This document shows positions 1-7,782 of a stretch of 64,000 nucleotides of DNA, piece by piece. The position numbers and the translations under genes were made by a program. Under the pieces are notes generated by a model. The model searched no databases and was not told the origin of the DNA. It worked only from the letters and a program-made list of their open reading frames with translations. Every line of letters begins with the position of its first letter. Within the stretch, counting starts at the first letter, position 1. This DNA comes from Herbiconiux sp. VKM Ac-1786 (lineage in GTDB: Bacteria; Actinomycetota; Actinomycetes; Actinomycetales; Microbacteriaceae): contig NZ_JADKSG010000002.1 in the NCBI RefSeq assembly GCF_015350805.1, positions 620,001 through 684,000 on the forward strand, written 5' to 3'.

Positions 1-40
1 GCCGGCCGTTCCCGGCGGGCGCGGCCGTGGCGTCGCTCAT
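1..40 (-). CDS. 5' end of the gene downstream of trpE (partial)
   Basis: Only the first 13 codons are inside the window, reading MSDATAAPAGNGR from an ATG that shares its bases with the trpE stop codon (ATGA overlap). The remainder lies beyond the left edge. In many actinobacteria, including Mycobacterium, trpE is followed by a small Trp-operon-associated membrane protein and then trpC, so that is the likeliest identity. This is inferred from position alone; the visible residues are not diagnostic. Confidence 0.45.
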   Translation of the reverse strand, partial: MSDATAAPAGNGR

Positions 41-1566
41 CAGCGCACCCGCGTCATCGCGTTCGCGATCGCCACGGCGCGCAGCGGCGCCGCGGCCTTG
101 TTCTGCGACTCCTGGAACTCGCTCGCCGGGTCGGAGTCGGCCACGAGTCCGCCGCCCGCCTGCACCCGCGCCACGCCGTCGACGATCGTCGCCGTGCGGA
201 TCGCGATGGCCAGGTCGGCGTCGCCGCCGAAGCCGAAGTAGCCCACGACCCCGCCGTAGAGGCCGCGCTGGGCGGGCTCCAGCTCGTCGATGATCTCGAG
301 CGCACGCGGCTTCGGCGCCCCCGAGAGCGTGCCGGCCGGGAACGTCGCCCGGAACACGTCGATCGCGTCGACGCCGTCGCGCAGCTGCCCCTCGACCGAG
401 GAGACGATGTGCATGATGTGGCTGAACCGCTCGACCCGCATGAACTCGGTGACCTCGACGCTGGAGGCCTCGCAGACCTTCAGCAGGTCGTTGCGGGCGA
501 GGTCGACGAGCATCAGGTGCTCGGCGCGCTCCTTGTCGTCGCCGAGCAGCTCCTGCTCGAGCTCGAGGTCGTGGTGCGGGGTCGTGCCGCGGGGCTTCGA
601 CCCGGCGATCGGGTGCGTGTGCGCCCGGCCCTTCTCGACCTTGACGAGTGCCTCGGGGCTCGAGCCGACGATCTGGTACGGCTCGCCGTCGGCGTCGACG
701 AGGGTCAGCAGGTACATGTACGGGCTCGGGTTCAGCGTGCGCAGCACCCGGTACACGTCGAGCGGATGCGCGGGGCAGTCCAGCTCGAACCGCTGCGAGA
801 TCACGACCTGGAAGATGTCGCCCTCGCGGATGTGCTCCTTCGCCACCTCGATCGCGGCCAGGAAGTCGTCGCGCTCGGTGCGGTGGCGGGGCTCCCCCAC
901 GACGCCGAAGTCGGCCTCCGCGAGCCAGGCCTCGGACGGGGCGCCGAGACCGCGCTGCAGCTCGTCGAGCCGCGACTGGGCATCGGCCCAGAGCTCGTCG
1001 GAGGGCGTGTCGGAATCGGTCAGCACGTTCACGAGCAGCTGCACGGTGCCCTGCAGGTGGTCGACGACCACCATCTCCGAGACGAACGACAGCCCCTGGC
1101 TCGGCATGCGGTACTCGCGCGGCGGCCGGTTCGGCAGGCGCTCCAGCTGGCGCACCGTCTCCCAGCCGATGAAGCCGACGAGACCGCCGGTGAGGGGCGG
1201 ATGCTCGGGCACCGCCGCCGTCTTCCAGTGCTCGTAGAGCGCCGAGACGGCCTCGAGGGGCCCCGCGGGCAGGCCGGCCGGGAAGACGCGGTCGGCCGGG
1301 AGGCCGAGGTCGAGCCAGACGGCACGGTCATCCGCCTCGGTGAGCAGGCCGAAGCTGGAGACGCCGATGAACGAGAAGCGCGACCAGATGCCGCCCTGCT
1401 CGGCCGACTCGAGGAGGAAGGTGCCGGGGCGGCCGTCGGCGAGCTTGCGGTAGATGCCGACGGGGGTCTCGCCGTCGGCGAAGAGCTCCCGGATGACCGG
1501 CAGTACCCGGTGCGAGCCGCTCAGCTCGTCGAACTCGGCGCGGGAGGTGGTGGCCGTGGTCGTCAT
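40..1566 (-). CDS. trpE: Anthranilate synthase component I
   Basis: Converts chorismate and glutamine (with TrpG) to anthranilate, the first step of tryptophan synthesis. The 508-residue length is typical. Visible signatures are the tryptophan feedback motif LLES near residue 50, the chorismate-binding block around HTHPIAGSKPRG, the following EHLMLVDLARND segment, and the C-terminal GGGLVADSDP motif. The ATG at 1566 was chosen because it forms an ATGA overlap with the hisI stop and the protein begins [12 protein letters not shown]; a longer in-frame start at 1611 would add 15 unconserved residues inside hisI. It sits at the end of a his gene run, so His and Trp synthesis genes, both PRPP consumers, are probably co-transcribed here. 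Confidence 0.97.
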   Translation of the reverse strand: MTTTATTSRAEFDELSGSHRVLPVIRELFADGETPVGIYRKLADGRPGTFLLESAEQGGIWSRFSFIGVSSFGLLTEADDRAVWLDLGLPADRVFPAGLPAGPLEAVSALYEHWKTAAVPEHPPLTGGLVGFIGWETVRQLERLPNRPPREYRMPSQGLSFVSEMVVVDHLQGTVQLLVNVLTDSDTPSDELWADAQSRLDELQRGLGAPSEAWLAEADFGVVGEPRHRTERDDFLAAIEVAKEHIREGDIFQVVISQRFELDCPAHPLDVYRVLRTLNPSPYMYLLTLVDADGEPYQIVGSSPEALVKVEKGRAHTHPIAGSKPRGTTPHHDLELEQELLGDDKERAEHLMLVDLARNDLLKVCEASSVEVTEFMRVERFSHIMHIVSSVEGQLRDGVDAIDVFRATFPAGTLSGAPKPRALEIIDELEPAQRGLYGGVVGYFGFGGDADLAIAIRTATIVDGVARVQAGGGLVADSDPASEFQESQNKAAAPLRAVAIANAMTRVR

Positions 1567-1928
1567 GATCGCTCGAGTACCTCGGGGTTCAGGGGGTCGA
1601 CGTCGAAGCACCGGCGCGCGCCGGTGTGGCAGGCCGCGCCGATCTGGTCGACCTGCACGAGCAGGGTGTCGTCGTCGCAGTCGAGCGCCGCCGTCTTGAC
1701 GTACTGCACGTGGCCGGAGGTGTCGCCCTTCCGCCAGTACTCCTGCCGGGAGCGCGACCAGAAGGTGACGCGGCCCTCGGTGAGGGTGCGTCGCAGCGCC
1801 TCGGCGTCCATGTAGCCGAGCATGAGCACCTCGAGGGTGTCGTGCTGCTGGATGATCGCCGGCAGCAGGCCCGTGTCGTCGAAGTGCACCCGGCTGAGGA
1901 TCTCGTCGGTCTCGGTGACGGTGCTCAT
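1563..1928 (-). CDS. hisI: Phosphoribosyl-AMP cyclohydrolase
   Basis: Third enzyme of histidine synthesis; hydrolyses phosphoribosyl-AMP to the ProFAR intermediate. The 121-residue protein is the stand-alone cyclohydrolase, since the pyrophosphatase is the separate hisE gene upstream. Seen in sequence: [35 protein letters not shown], and the metal-binding region [11 protein letters not shown] followed by CHTGARRCF. It overlaps hisF upstream and trpE downstream through ATGA junctions, implying translational coupling. Confidence 0.97.
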   Translation of the reverse strand: MSTVTETDEILSRVHFDDTGLLPAIIQQHDTLEVLMLGYMDAEALRRTLTEGRVTFWSRSRQEYWRKGDTSGHVQYVKTAALDCDDDTLLVQVDQIGAACHTGARRCFDVDPLNPEVLERS

Positions 1929-2695
1929 CGCACGTCCACCCCTTCTCGTCGCAGTTCGTCCTTCACGTCGCCCACCGTCATCTCGCGCAGGTGGAAGACG
2001 CTTGCGGCGAGCACCGCGTCGGCGCCGGCCGCGATGGCCTGACCGAAGTGCTCCACCTTGCCGGCGCCGCCCGAGGCGATGACGGGAACGGTGCTCAGCT
2101 CGCGCATGAGGCCGACGAGCTCGAGGTCGAAGCCGTCCTTCGTGCCGTCGGCGTCGATGGAGTTGACCAGCAGCTCGCCGGCGCCGCGCTCGATGGCCTC
2201 GCGCGCCCAGTCGAGGGCGTCGAGCTCGGTCTCGCGGCGGCCGCCGTGGGTGGTGACCACGAAGCCCGAGGGCGTGCGCCCGGGCACGGCGGTGCGCTTG
2301 ACGTCGAGCGAGAGCACGAGCACCTGGGCGCCGAAGCGGTCGGCGATCTCGTCCAGCAGCGGCGGGCGGGCGATGGCGGCGCTGTTGACGCCCACCTTGT
2401 CGGCCCCGGACGCGAGCAGCTTCGCCACGTCCTCGGCGGAGCGCACTCCCCCGCCGACGGTGAGCGGGATGAAGACCTGCTCGGCCGTCTTCTGCACCAT
2501 CTCGTAGACCGTGGCGCGGTCGTCGACCGTGGCCGTGACGTCGAGGAAGGTGAGCTCGTCGGCGCCCTGCGCGGCGTAGAGTGCCGCGAGCTCGACGGGG
2601 TCGCCCGCGTCGCGCAGGTTCTCGAAGTTGACGCCCTTCACGACGCGGCCCGCGGCCACGTCCAGGCAGGGGATGACGCGAACGGCGAGCGACAT
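1925..2695 (-). CDS. hisF: Imidazole glycerol phosphate synthase cyclase subunit
   Basis: The (beta/alpha)8 cyclase subunit, which with HisH makes imidazole glycerol phosphate and AICAR. It is 256 residues. The N-terminal [18 protein letters not shown] carries the catalytic Asp of CLDV; a second conserved Asp lies in the [16 protein letters not shown] block, and phosphate-binding segments include [11 protein letters not shown] and [13 protein letters not shown]. The ATG at 2695 overlaps the hisG stop (ATGA); the 39-residue in-frame upstream extension lies inside hisG and was rejected. The partner hisH and also hisA, hisB, hisC and hisD are not in this window. Confidence 0.97.
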   Translation of the reverse strand: MSLAVRVIPCLDVAAGRVVKGVNFENLRDAGDPVELAALYAAQGADELTFLDVTATVDDRATVYEMVQKTAEQVFIPLTVGGGVRSAEDVAKLLASGADKVGVNSAAIARPPLLDEIADRFGAQVLVLSLDVKRTAVPGRTPSGFVVTTHGGRRETELDALDWAREAIERGAGELLVNSIDADGTKDGFDLELVGLMRELSTVPVIASGGAGKVEHFGQAIAAGADAVLAASVFHLREMTVGDVKDELRREGVDVR

Positions 2696-3534
2696 CAGAT
2701 GCGCGCCGCGTGGATCGGGCTGACGAGGATGGCGCGGGCGCCGACGGCGTACAGGTCGTCCATCACCTGGTTCGTGTCGCGGCGGGGCACCATGCTGCGG
2801 ACGGCCACCCACTCGGGGTCGTGCAGCGGGGAGATCGTCGGCGACTCGATGCCGGGGGTGAGCGCGCAGGCGTCGTCGAGCTGGGTGACCGGCACGTCGT
2901 AGTCCATCAGCACGTACTGGCGGGCCACGAGCACGCCCTGCAGGCGGCGCAGCAGCGTCTCGGCGCCGCGGTGGGTGGTGCCCGAGCTGATCAGCACCGC
3001 GCTGGATTCGAGGATGACCGGGCCGAAGATCTCCAGGCCCGCCTTGCGCAGGGTGGAGCCGGTGCTGACGACGTCGGCCACCGCATCCGCCACACCGAGG
3101 CGCACGGCCGACTCGACCGCGCCATCGAGGCGGATCAGCTGGGCGGTGATGCCGTGGGTCGCGAGGAACGCGCCGACGAGACCCGGGTAGCTGGTGGCGA
3201 CGCGGGCGCCGTTCAGGTCGGCCAGCTCGATCGCCGTGCCCTCGGGGCGGGCGAAGCGGAAGGTCGACTCGCCGAAGTCGAGCGACGCGGTCTCGGTGGC
3301 GGGCGACTCGGAGTCGAGCAGCAGGTCGCGACCGGTGATGCCGACGTCGAGCGCGCCCGAGCCGACGTAGGTCGCGATGTCGCGGGGGCGGAGGTAGAAG
3401 AACTCGACGTCGTTTCGCGGGTCGGCGATGACGAGCTCGCGGGAGTCGCGCCGGCCGTTGTAGCCCGCCTCGGCGAGCATCTGGGCGGCGGTTTCGGAGA
3501 GGGAGCCCTTGTTGGGCACCGCGATCTTGAGCAT
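2695..3534 (-). CDS. hisG: ATP phosphoribosyltransferase (long form)
   Basis: First and feedback-regulated step of histidine synthesis, joining ATP and PRPP. The 279 residues match the long HisG type, with a C-terminal ACT-like regulatory domain after about residue 205. Seen: [14 protein letters not shown] at the N-terminus, [10 protein letters not shown], and the PRPP loop region [15 protein letters not shown] see no Shine-Dalgarno before the ATG; the preceding bases are C-rich. hisE ends about 54 bases upstream in the same direction. The C-terminal domain makes histidine feedback inhibition likely, by analogy with characterised long-form enzymes. Confidence 0.96.
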   Translation of the reverse strand: MLKIAVPNKGSLSETAAQMLAEAGYNGRRDSRELVIADPRNDVEFFYLRPRDIATYVGSGALDVGITGRDLLLDSESPATETASLDFGESTFRFARPEGTAIELADLNGARVATSYPGLVGAFLATHGITAQLIRLDGAVESAVRLGVADAVADVVSTGSTLRKAGLEIFGPVILESSAVLISSGTTHRGAETLLRRLQGVLVARQYVLMDYDVPVTQLDDACALTPGIESPTISPLHDPEWVAVRSMVPRRDTNQVMDDLYAVGARAILVSPIHAARI

Positions 3535-3588
3535 GGGGGTGAGGGGTGCTTTCGGTGGGAGGTCTGGTTCGGGTGCGTCGTGCTCAGA

Positions 3589-3852
3589 TCACAGATGTCG
3601 GTACACGTCGGCCGGGCTGAGGCCCTTGGCCAGCATCAGCACCTGCAGGTGGTAGAGCAGCTGCGAGATCTCCTCGGCGGTGTTCTCGTCGGACTCGTAC
3701 TCCGCCGCCATCCACACCTCGGCGGCCTCCTCGACGATCTTCTTGCCGATCTGGTGCACGCCGGCGTCGAGCTCGCGCACGGTGCCGGAGCCCTCAGGGC
3801 GCTCGGTGGCCTTGGCGGAGAGCTCGAGGAACAGCTCGTCGAAAGTCTTCAC
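3589..3852 (-). CDS. hisE: Phosphoribosyl-ATP pyrophosphatase
   Basis: Second step of histidine synthesis; hydrolyses phosphoribosyl-ATP to phosphoribosyl-AMP. It is an 87-residue all-helical MazG-like protein. The acidic metal-binding signature is visible in [18 protein letters not shown] followed by [15 protein letters not shown]. The start is GTG and there is no Shine-Dalgarno. Instead a TAGCCT hexamer lies exactly six bases upstream, overlapping the rpe stop, which suggests a leaderless transcript starting at the start codon. Confidence 0.95.
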   Translation of the reverse strand: MKTFDELFLELSAKATERPEGSGTVRELDAGVHQIGKKIVEEAAEVWMAAEYESDENTAEEISQLLYHLQVLMLAKGLSPADVYRHL

Positions 3853-3858
3853 GGATCA

Positions 3859-3864
3859 AGGCTA
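3859..3864 (-). promoter_or_regulatory. Candidate -10 element for leaderless hisE mRNA
   Basis: On the minus strand TAGCCT is followed by six bases and then the hisE GTG start. A -10 hexamer ending seven bases before the first base of the codon puts the predicted transcription start on the codon itself. The hexamer overlaps the rpe stop codon. I see no convincing -35. The same arrangement precedes five other genes in the window. Confidence 0.5.
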
Positions 3865-4542
3865 CCGGTGTCCGTGGCGGTGACCGGCCGCGAGCTCGCG
3901 CAGGTGGTCGACCTGCGCGCCGGCGTTCTCGGCGCCGAACACGCTGGAGCCCGCGACGAAGACCGTGGCGCCGGCCTCGGCGGCGACGCCGATCGTGTCG
4001 TCGTTGATGCCGCCGTCGACCTGCAGCCAGACGTCGAGGCCCGAGTCGCGCACGGCCTTCGAGAGCGTGCGGAGCTTCGGCATCGTCTCGGGCATGAACG
4101 ACTGACCGCCGAACCCGGGCTCGACCGTCATCACGAGCACCATGTCGAACTCGGGCAGCAGCTCGAGGAACGGCTCGGCGTCGGTGCCGGGCTTCAGGGC
4201 GAGGCCGGCGCGGGCCCCGCGCTCGCGGAGGCTGCGGGCGACGGCGACCGGGTCGGAGTCGCGGCCGACGGCCTCGGCGTGGAAGGTGACCGAGTAGGCG
4301 CCGAGCTCCGCGTACTGCGGCGCCCAGCGCTCGGGGGCGTCGATCATGAGGTGCACGTCGAGCGGGATGGGCGAGACCTGCTGCAGGCGCTCGACCACCG
4401 GGAGGCCGAGGGTGAGGTTCGGCACGAAGTGGTTGTCCATCACGTCGACGTGCGCGAGGTCGGCGTTCCTGATGCGTCCGAGCTCGCTCTCGAGGTTCGC
4501 GAAGTCGGAGGCGAGGATGCTGGGGTTGATGCGAAGGGCCAC
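3862..4542 (-). CDS. rpe: Ribulose-phosphate 3-epimerase
   Basis: Interconverts ribulose 5-phosphate and xylulose 5-phosphate in the pentose phosphate pathway, the supply line for PRPP used by the neighbouring his, trp and pyr genes. The 226-residue TIM barrel begins INPSILASDF. Metal-binding and catalytic segments are HVDVMDNHFVPN, VHLMID, VMTVEPGFGGQ and LQVDGGI, carrying the expected His and Asp residues. The start is GTG without Shine-Dalgarno; a TAAAGT hexamer six bases upstream suggests leaderless expression. Confidence 0.97.
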   Translation of the reverse strand: MALRINPSILASDFANLESELGRIRNADLAHVDVMDNHFVPNLTLGLPVVERLQQVSPIPLDVHLMIDAPERWAPQYAELGAYSVTFHAEAVGRDSDPVAVARSLRERGARAGLALKPGTDAEPFLELLPEFDMVLVMTVEPGFGGQSFMPETMPKLRTLSKAVRDSGLDVWLQVDGGINDDTIGVAAEAGATVFVAGSSVFGAENAGAQVDHLRELAAGHRHGHR

Positions 4543-4548
4543 GTGCCG

Positions 4549-4554
4549 ACTTTA
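4549..4554 (-). promoter_or_regulatory. Candidate -10 element for leaderless rpe mRNA
   Basis: TAAAGT on the minus strand is separated from the rpe GTG start by exactly six bases, so the predicted transcription start is the start codon. The element overlaps the stop codon of the upstream acetyltransferase gene. No clear -35 is visible. Confidence 0.5.
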
Positions 4555-5133
4555 CCCGGGTGCCCGTTCGGTCGGTGCCGGATGCTCGGCGGCCAGTTGC
4601 CCGTAGACGGCGAGGTCGTGCCGGCGGTCGCCGACGGGCATCGCCTCACGCAGCACGCCCTCGAGCCGGAAGCCCAGGCGCTCGGCGACCGCGCGGCTGC
4701 GGGTGTTGCCGGCCGCGGCGCGGATCTCGATCCGGGCCAGCCCCCGTGCGAAGCCCGCGTCGCGCAGGGCCGCGGCCGCGCGGGTGACGATCCCCCGGCC
4801 CTCGTGGGCGCCGTCGATCCAGTAGCCGAGCTCTCCGATGGCGGTGCCGGGGTCGAGTTTCAGCGAGACGCTCCCGATCGGATGCCCGTCCCGCACGATC
4901 AGCGCCGGCACCGTCTTGCCCTGCTCGTACAGTGCCAGCACGAAGTCGGTGAAGGTGCGGGTGGCCGTGAGGCTCTGCGCCGGCTGGGCCCAGGGCTCCC
5001 ACTGCCTCAGCCGGTCGAGGTTCTGCATCGTGAGCTCGTGGGCCTCCGGCGCCCCGGCCCGGGTGCGGAGCTCGAGGCGCAGCCAGTCGCCCAGGTCGAG
5101 CGGGAGGAGGTCGGCGTAGGGGTGGTGCGGCAC
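4552..5133 (-). CDS. GNAT-family N-acetyltransferase (RimJ/RimL type)
   Basis: The 193-residue protein resembles acetyltransferases acting on ribosomal protein N-termini or small-molecule amines. Acetyl-CoA-binding features are IGELGYWIDGAHEGRGIVTRA (the Q/R-x-x-G-x-G/A-type loop) and the later NTRSRAVAERLGFRLEGVLRE motif typical of the RimJ/RimL subgroup. The GTG at 5133 was chosen because GGAGA lies seven bases upstream and the protein then starts at the conserved helix; the in-frame extension to 5370 runs inside rsmB. The substrate is unknown. Its position between rsmB and rpe would fit a role in translation, but this is only a guess. Confidence 0.85.
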   Translation of the reverse strand: MPHHPYADLLPLDLGDWLRLELRTRAGAPEAHELTMQNLDRLRQWEPWAQPAQSLTATRTFTDFVLALYEQGKTVPALIVRDGHPIGSVSLKLDPGTAIGELGYWIDGAHEGRGIVTRAAAALRDAGFARGLARIEIRAAAGNTRSRAVAERLGFRLEGVLREAMPVGDRRHDLAVYGQLAAEHPAPTERAPG

Positions 5134-5170
5134 AGCGGGTTCTCCGGGTCGGGGCTTAGGGGTGTCGCGC

Positions 5171-6871
5171 TCAGCGCTTCTCGAACAGGGCGATGAACAT
5201 GGCGTCGGTGGTGTTGCGGTGCGGCCAGAGCTGCACGGCCGGGTCGTCTCCGCCGAGCTCCACGGCGCCGTCGGTGATCTGCCGCAGCACGTCCTGGGCG
5301 GGCAGCTGCACGAGCGTGTCGGGCCAGCGGCGCAGGGCGCCCTGCACCTGGCCGCGCGTCTCGGCGACATGGGGCGAGCAGGTGACGTAGGCGAGCAGTC
5401 CCCCGGGTTTCAGGGCGGCCACGGCCGAGTCGATCAGCTGCTGCTGCAGCGCCACGAGGTCGGCCACGTCGGCCGGGGTCTTGCGCCAGCGCGCCTCGGG
5501 CCGGCGGCGGAGCGCCCCGAGCCCGGTGCAGGGCGCGTCGACGAGGATTCGGTCGAAGCCCTCGTCGTTCTCGCGGCCCAGGCGGGTGCCGTCGCGCTCC
5601 CAGACCACGGGCGGCTCGGGCAGGGCGGCGACGGCGCGGCGCACCAGGCCGGCGCGGGCGGCGATCGGCTCGTTCGCGATCACCGTCGCACCGGCGAGCC
5701 CCGCCTCGGCGGCCAGCACGGCGGTCTTGCCGCCGGGGCCGGCGCACAGGTCGAGCCAGCGCTCCCCCGCCGTGATCGGGCGGGCCCGGGTGAGGGCGAG
5801 GGCGGCGAGCTGCGAGCCCTCGTCCTGCACCCGCATGGTGCCGGCGCGCACCGCCGGGATCGACGCCGGGTCGCCGGTCGGCGCCACCAGTCCGATGGGC
5901 GACAGCGGTGCCGGCTCGAAGGCGGCGGGCACGCGGGCTGCCGGGCCGACCGCGGTGCCCGAGGCGGCGGGGGCCGCGTCGAAGCCCGTGCCGTCGTCGT
6001 CGGCGGGGTCGCTCGCTCCGGCCAGAACGGCGTCGAGGGCATCCGGATGCTCGCCCGGCGCGTCCCCGGACCGGGCGCCCCCGGGCGCCCCCGCGTTCGC
6101 GTCGCGCTCGAGCGCCTCGCGGTCGGCCAGCCCCGGAAGGGCGACGAGACTCAACCGCGCCGGCGTGTTGTCGGCCTCGAGCAGCGCGTCGAGCTCGGCG
6201 GACACCTGGGCCTCGGGCACGCCGTCGGCGACGAGCGCGCGGCGGAAGGCGCGCACGATCCAGGCGGGGTGCGAGGAGGTGAGCGCGAGCCGGTCTTCGT
6301 CCGACTCGGCCGAGTCGGTGACGCGTTCGAGCCACTCCTCGGCGGGGGTGCGGGTGATGGCGCGCAGCACACCGTTGACGAAGCCGGTGGCCGAGCGGGA
6401 GGCGACCGCGCGGGCCAGCTCCACCGACTCGTTGACGGCCGCGTGCTGGGCGACGCGCATCGACAGCAGCTGATGCGCGCCGAGCTCGAGCACGTCGCGC
6501 ACGGCGCCGTCGATCTCGTCGATCGGCCGGCCGGAGGCGAGCTCGATCACCCGGTCGTAGTAGCCGCGGCGACGGAGCGTGCCGTAGGTGAGCTCGGTCG
6601 TGAGCCCGGCGTCGGCGGGCGACAGCCGGGCGTCGGCGATCCGCACGGGCAGCAGCAGGTTCGCGTAGGCGTCGTCGGCGCGCACGGCGGCGATCACCTC
6701 GAGGGCCACCCGCCGGGCGGGCTGCACCACGCCGGGCCTGGACGGCGCCGGGGTCGCCGGCTTCCGCCGCTCGGGGCCGCGCCGCTGCGCTCCCGCGCCG
6801 CCTCCGCCCGTGCGCCGCCCGTCGTGGCCCCGCCGCCCCGATCCGCCGCCCTGTCGTCGCTCGTCGCTCAT
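5171..6871 (-). CDS. rsmB: 16S rRNA (cytosine-967 C5)-methyltransferase
   Basis: 566-residue RNA m5C methyltransferase. An N-terminal NusB-like RNA-binding domain spans roughly residues 45-200 and a SAM-dependent RsmB/Sun domain forms the C-terminal half. Seen: SAM loop DLCAGPGGKTAVLA, the DAPCTGLGALRRRPEARW motif and the nucleophile loop YVTCSPHVAETR. The first 40 residues are a basic, Gly-rich tail. Between the two domains, around residues 254-314, lies an Ala/Gly/Asp/Pro-rich low-complexity insert absent from classical RsmB. The ATG overlaps the fmt stop (ATGA). Confidence 0.95.
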   Translation of the reverse strand: MSDERRQGGGSGRRGHDGRRTGGGGAGAQRRGPERRKPATPAPSRPGVVQPARRVALEVIAAVRADDAYANLLLPVRIADARLSPADAGLTTELTYGTLRRRGYYDRVIELASGRPIDEIDGAVRDVLELGAHQLLSMRVAQHAAVNESVELARAVASRSATGFVNGVLRAITRTPAEEWLERVTDSAESDEDRLALTSSHPAWIVRAFRRALVADGVPEAQVSAELDALLEADNTPARLSLVALPGLADREALERDANAGAPGGARSGDAPGEHPDALDAVLAGASDPADDDGTGFDAAPAASGTAVGPAARVPAAFEPAPLSPIGLVAPTGDPASIPAVRAGTMRVQDEGSQLAALALTRARPITAGERWLDLCAGPGGKTAVLAAEAGLAGATVIANEPIAARAGLVRRAVAALPEPPVVWERDGTRLGRENDEGFDRILVDAPCTGLGALRRRPEARWRKTPADVADLVALQQQLIDSAVAALKPGGLLAYVTCSPHVAETRGQVQGALRRWPDTLVQLPAQDVLRQITDGAVELGGDDPAVQLWPHRNTTDAMFIALFEKR

Positions 6872-7782
6872 CGTGCCACCAGTCCTTCCGCGCCCGCACC
6901 GCGCCACCAGTCGGCGGCCGCCATGGGCTTCTTGCCCGCCGGCTGCACCGTCAGGAGTTCCAGGGGCGCCGTCGCGGTGCCCACGTGCAGGGTGCGTCCG
7001 GAGCCGTCGACGGCACCGGGATCCAGGCGGGGGCGGTCGCGCGCCGGTGACGCCTCCAGCACCTTCACGCGCATCCCGTCGAGGTCGAACCAGGCGCCGG
7101 GCTCGGGCGTCACGCCGCGCAGCCGGGCGTAGACCGTGTCGAGGTCGTGGGTGAAGTCGAGCCGCGCATCCTCGAGGCCGAGTTTGGGGGCGAGGGTGAC
7201 GTCGCCCGTCTGCGGGGCGGCGGTGAGGCTGCCGTCGGCGATGCCGTCAACCGTGTCGGCGAGCTGCGCGGCGCCGGAGTCGGCGAGCCGGGCCAGCAGG
7301 CCGCCGGCCGTCTCGTGCGCGGCGATCGGCGTCGAGCGCATCGTGAAGACCGGCCCGGCGTCGAGCCCGGGCACCAGCTGGAACACGGTGGCGCCCGAGA
7401 CGGTGTCGCCCTCGATGATGCTCCACTGCACCGGAGCCGCCCCGCGCCAGCGCGGCAGCAGCGAGAAGTGCAGGTTGATCCAGCCGCGGGTGGGCGTGCT
7501 GAGCAGCGGCTCGCGCACGAGACCGCCGTAGGCGACGATCACGCCGAGCTCGGCGCCGACGGCGGCGATCCGCGCGGTCGCCTCCTCGTCGAGCCGGTTC
7601 GCCTTGACGACCTCGATGCCGAGCTCCTCGGCGGCCGCGGCGACCGGCGACGGCGTGAGCACGCGCTTCCGCCCGAGCGGCGCGTCGACCCGCGTGACGA
7701 CGGCGGCCACCTCGTGCCGCGCGGCCAACGCCTTCAGGGCGGGAACGGCCACGGCGGGGGTGCCCGCGAAGACGAGTCTCAT
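6868..7782 (-). CDS. fmt: Methionyl-tRNA formyltransferase
   Basis: Formylates initiator Met-tRNA using 10-formyl-tetrahydrofolate. The length of 304 residues is typical. The catalytic region INLHFSLLPRWRGAAPVQ holds the conserved Asn and His, and the catalytic Asp is in VPGLDAGPVF; the C-terminal tRNA-binding domain begins around residue 205. It overlaps priA upstream and rsmB downstream by ATGA junctions, the conserved actinobacterial order priA-fmt-rsmB. Confidence 0.97.
   Translation of the reverse strand: MRLVFAGTPAVAVPALKALAARHEVAAVVTRVDAPLGRKRVLTPSPVAAAAEELGIEVVKANRLDEEATARIAAVGAELGVIVAYGGLVREPLLSTPTRGWINLHFSLLPRWRGAAPVQWSIIEGDTVSGATVFQLVPGLDAGPVFTMRSTPIAAHETAGGLLARLADSGAAQLADTVDGIADGSLTAAPQTGDVTLAPKLGLEDARLDFTHDLDTVYARLRGVTPEPGAWFDLDGMRVKVLEASPARDRPRLDPGAVDGSGRTLHVGTATAPLELLTVQPAGKKPMAAADWWRGAGAEGLVAR

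Noticed and set aside
27-293. Small Arg/Ser-rich plus-strand frame at the left edge
   Set aside because: Antisense to trpE, low-complexity and with no ribosome binding site.
409-1815. Long plus-strand open frame opposite trpE and hisI
   Set aside because: It is an antisense shadow of well-identified genes, with His/Arg/Glu-rich composition typical of reversed high-GC coding frames and no recognisable domain.
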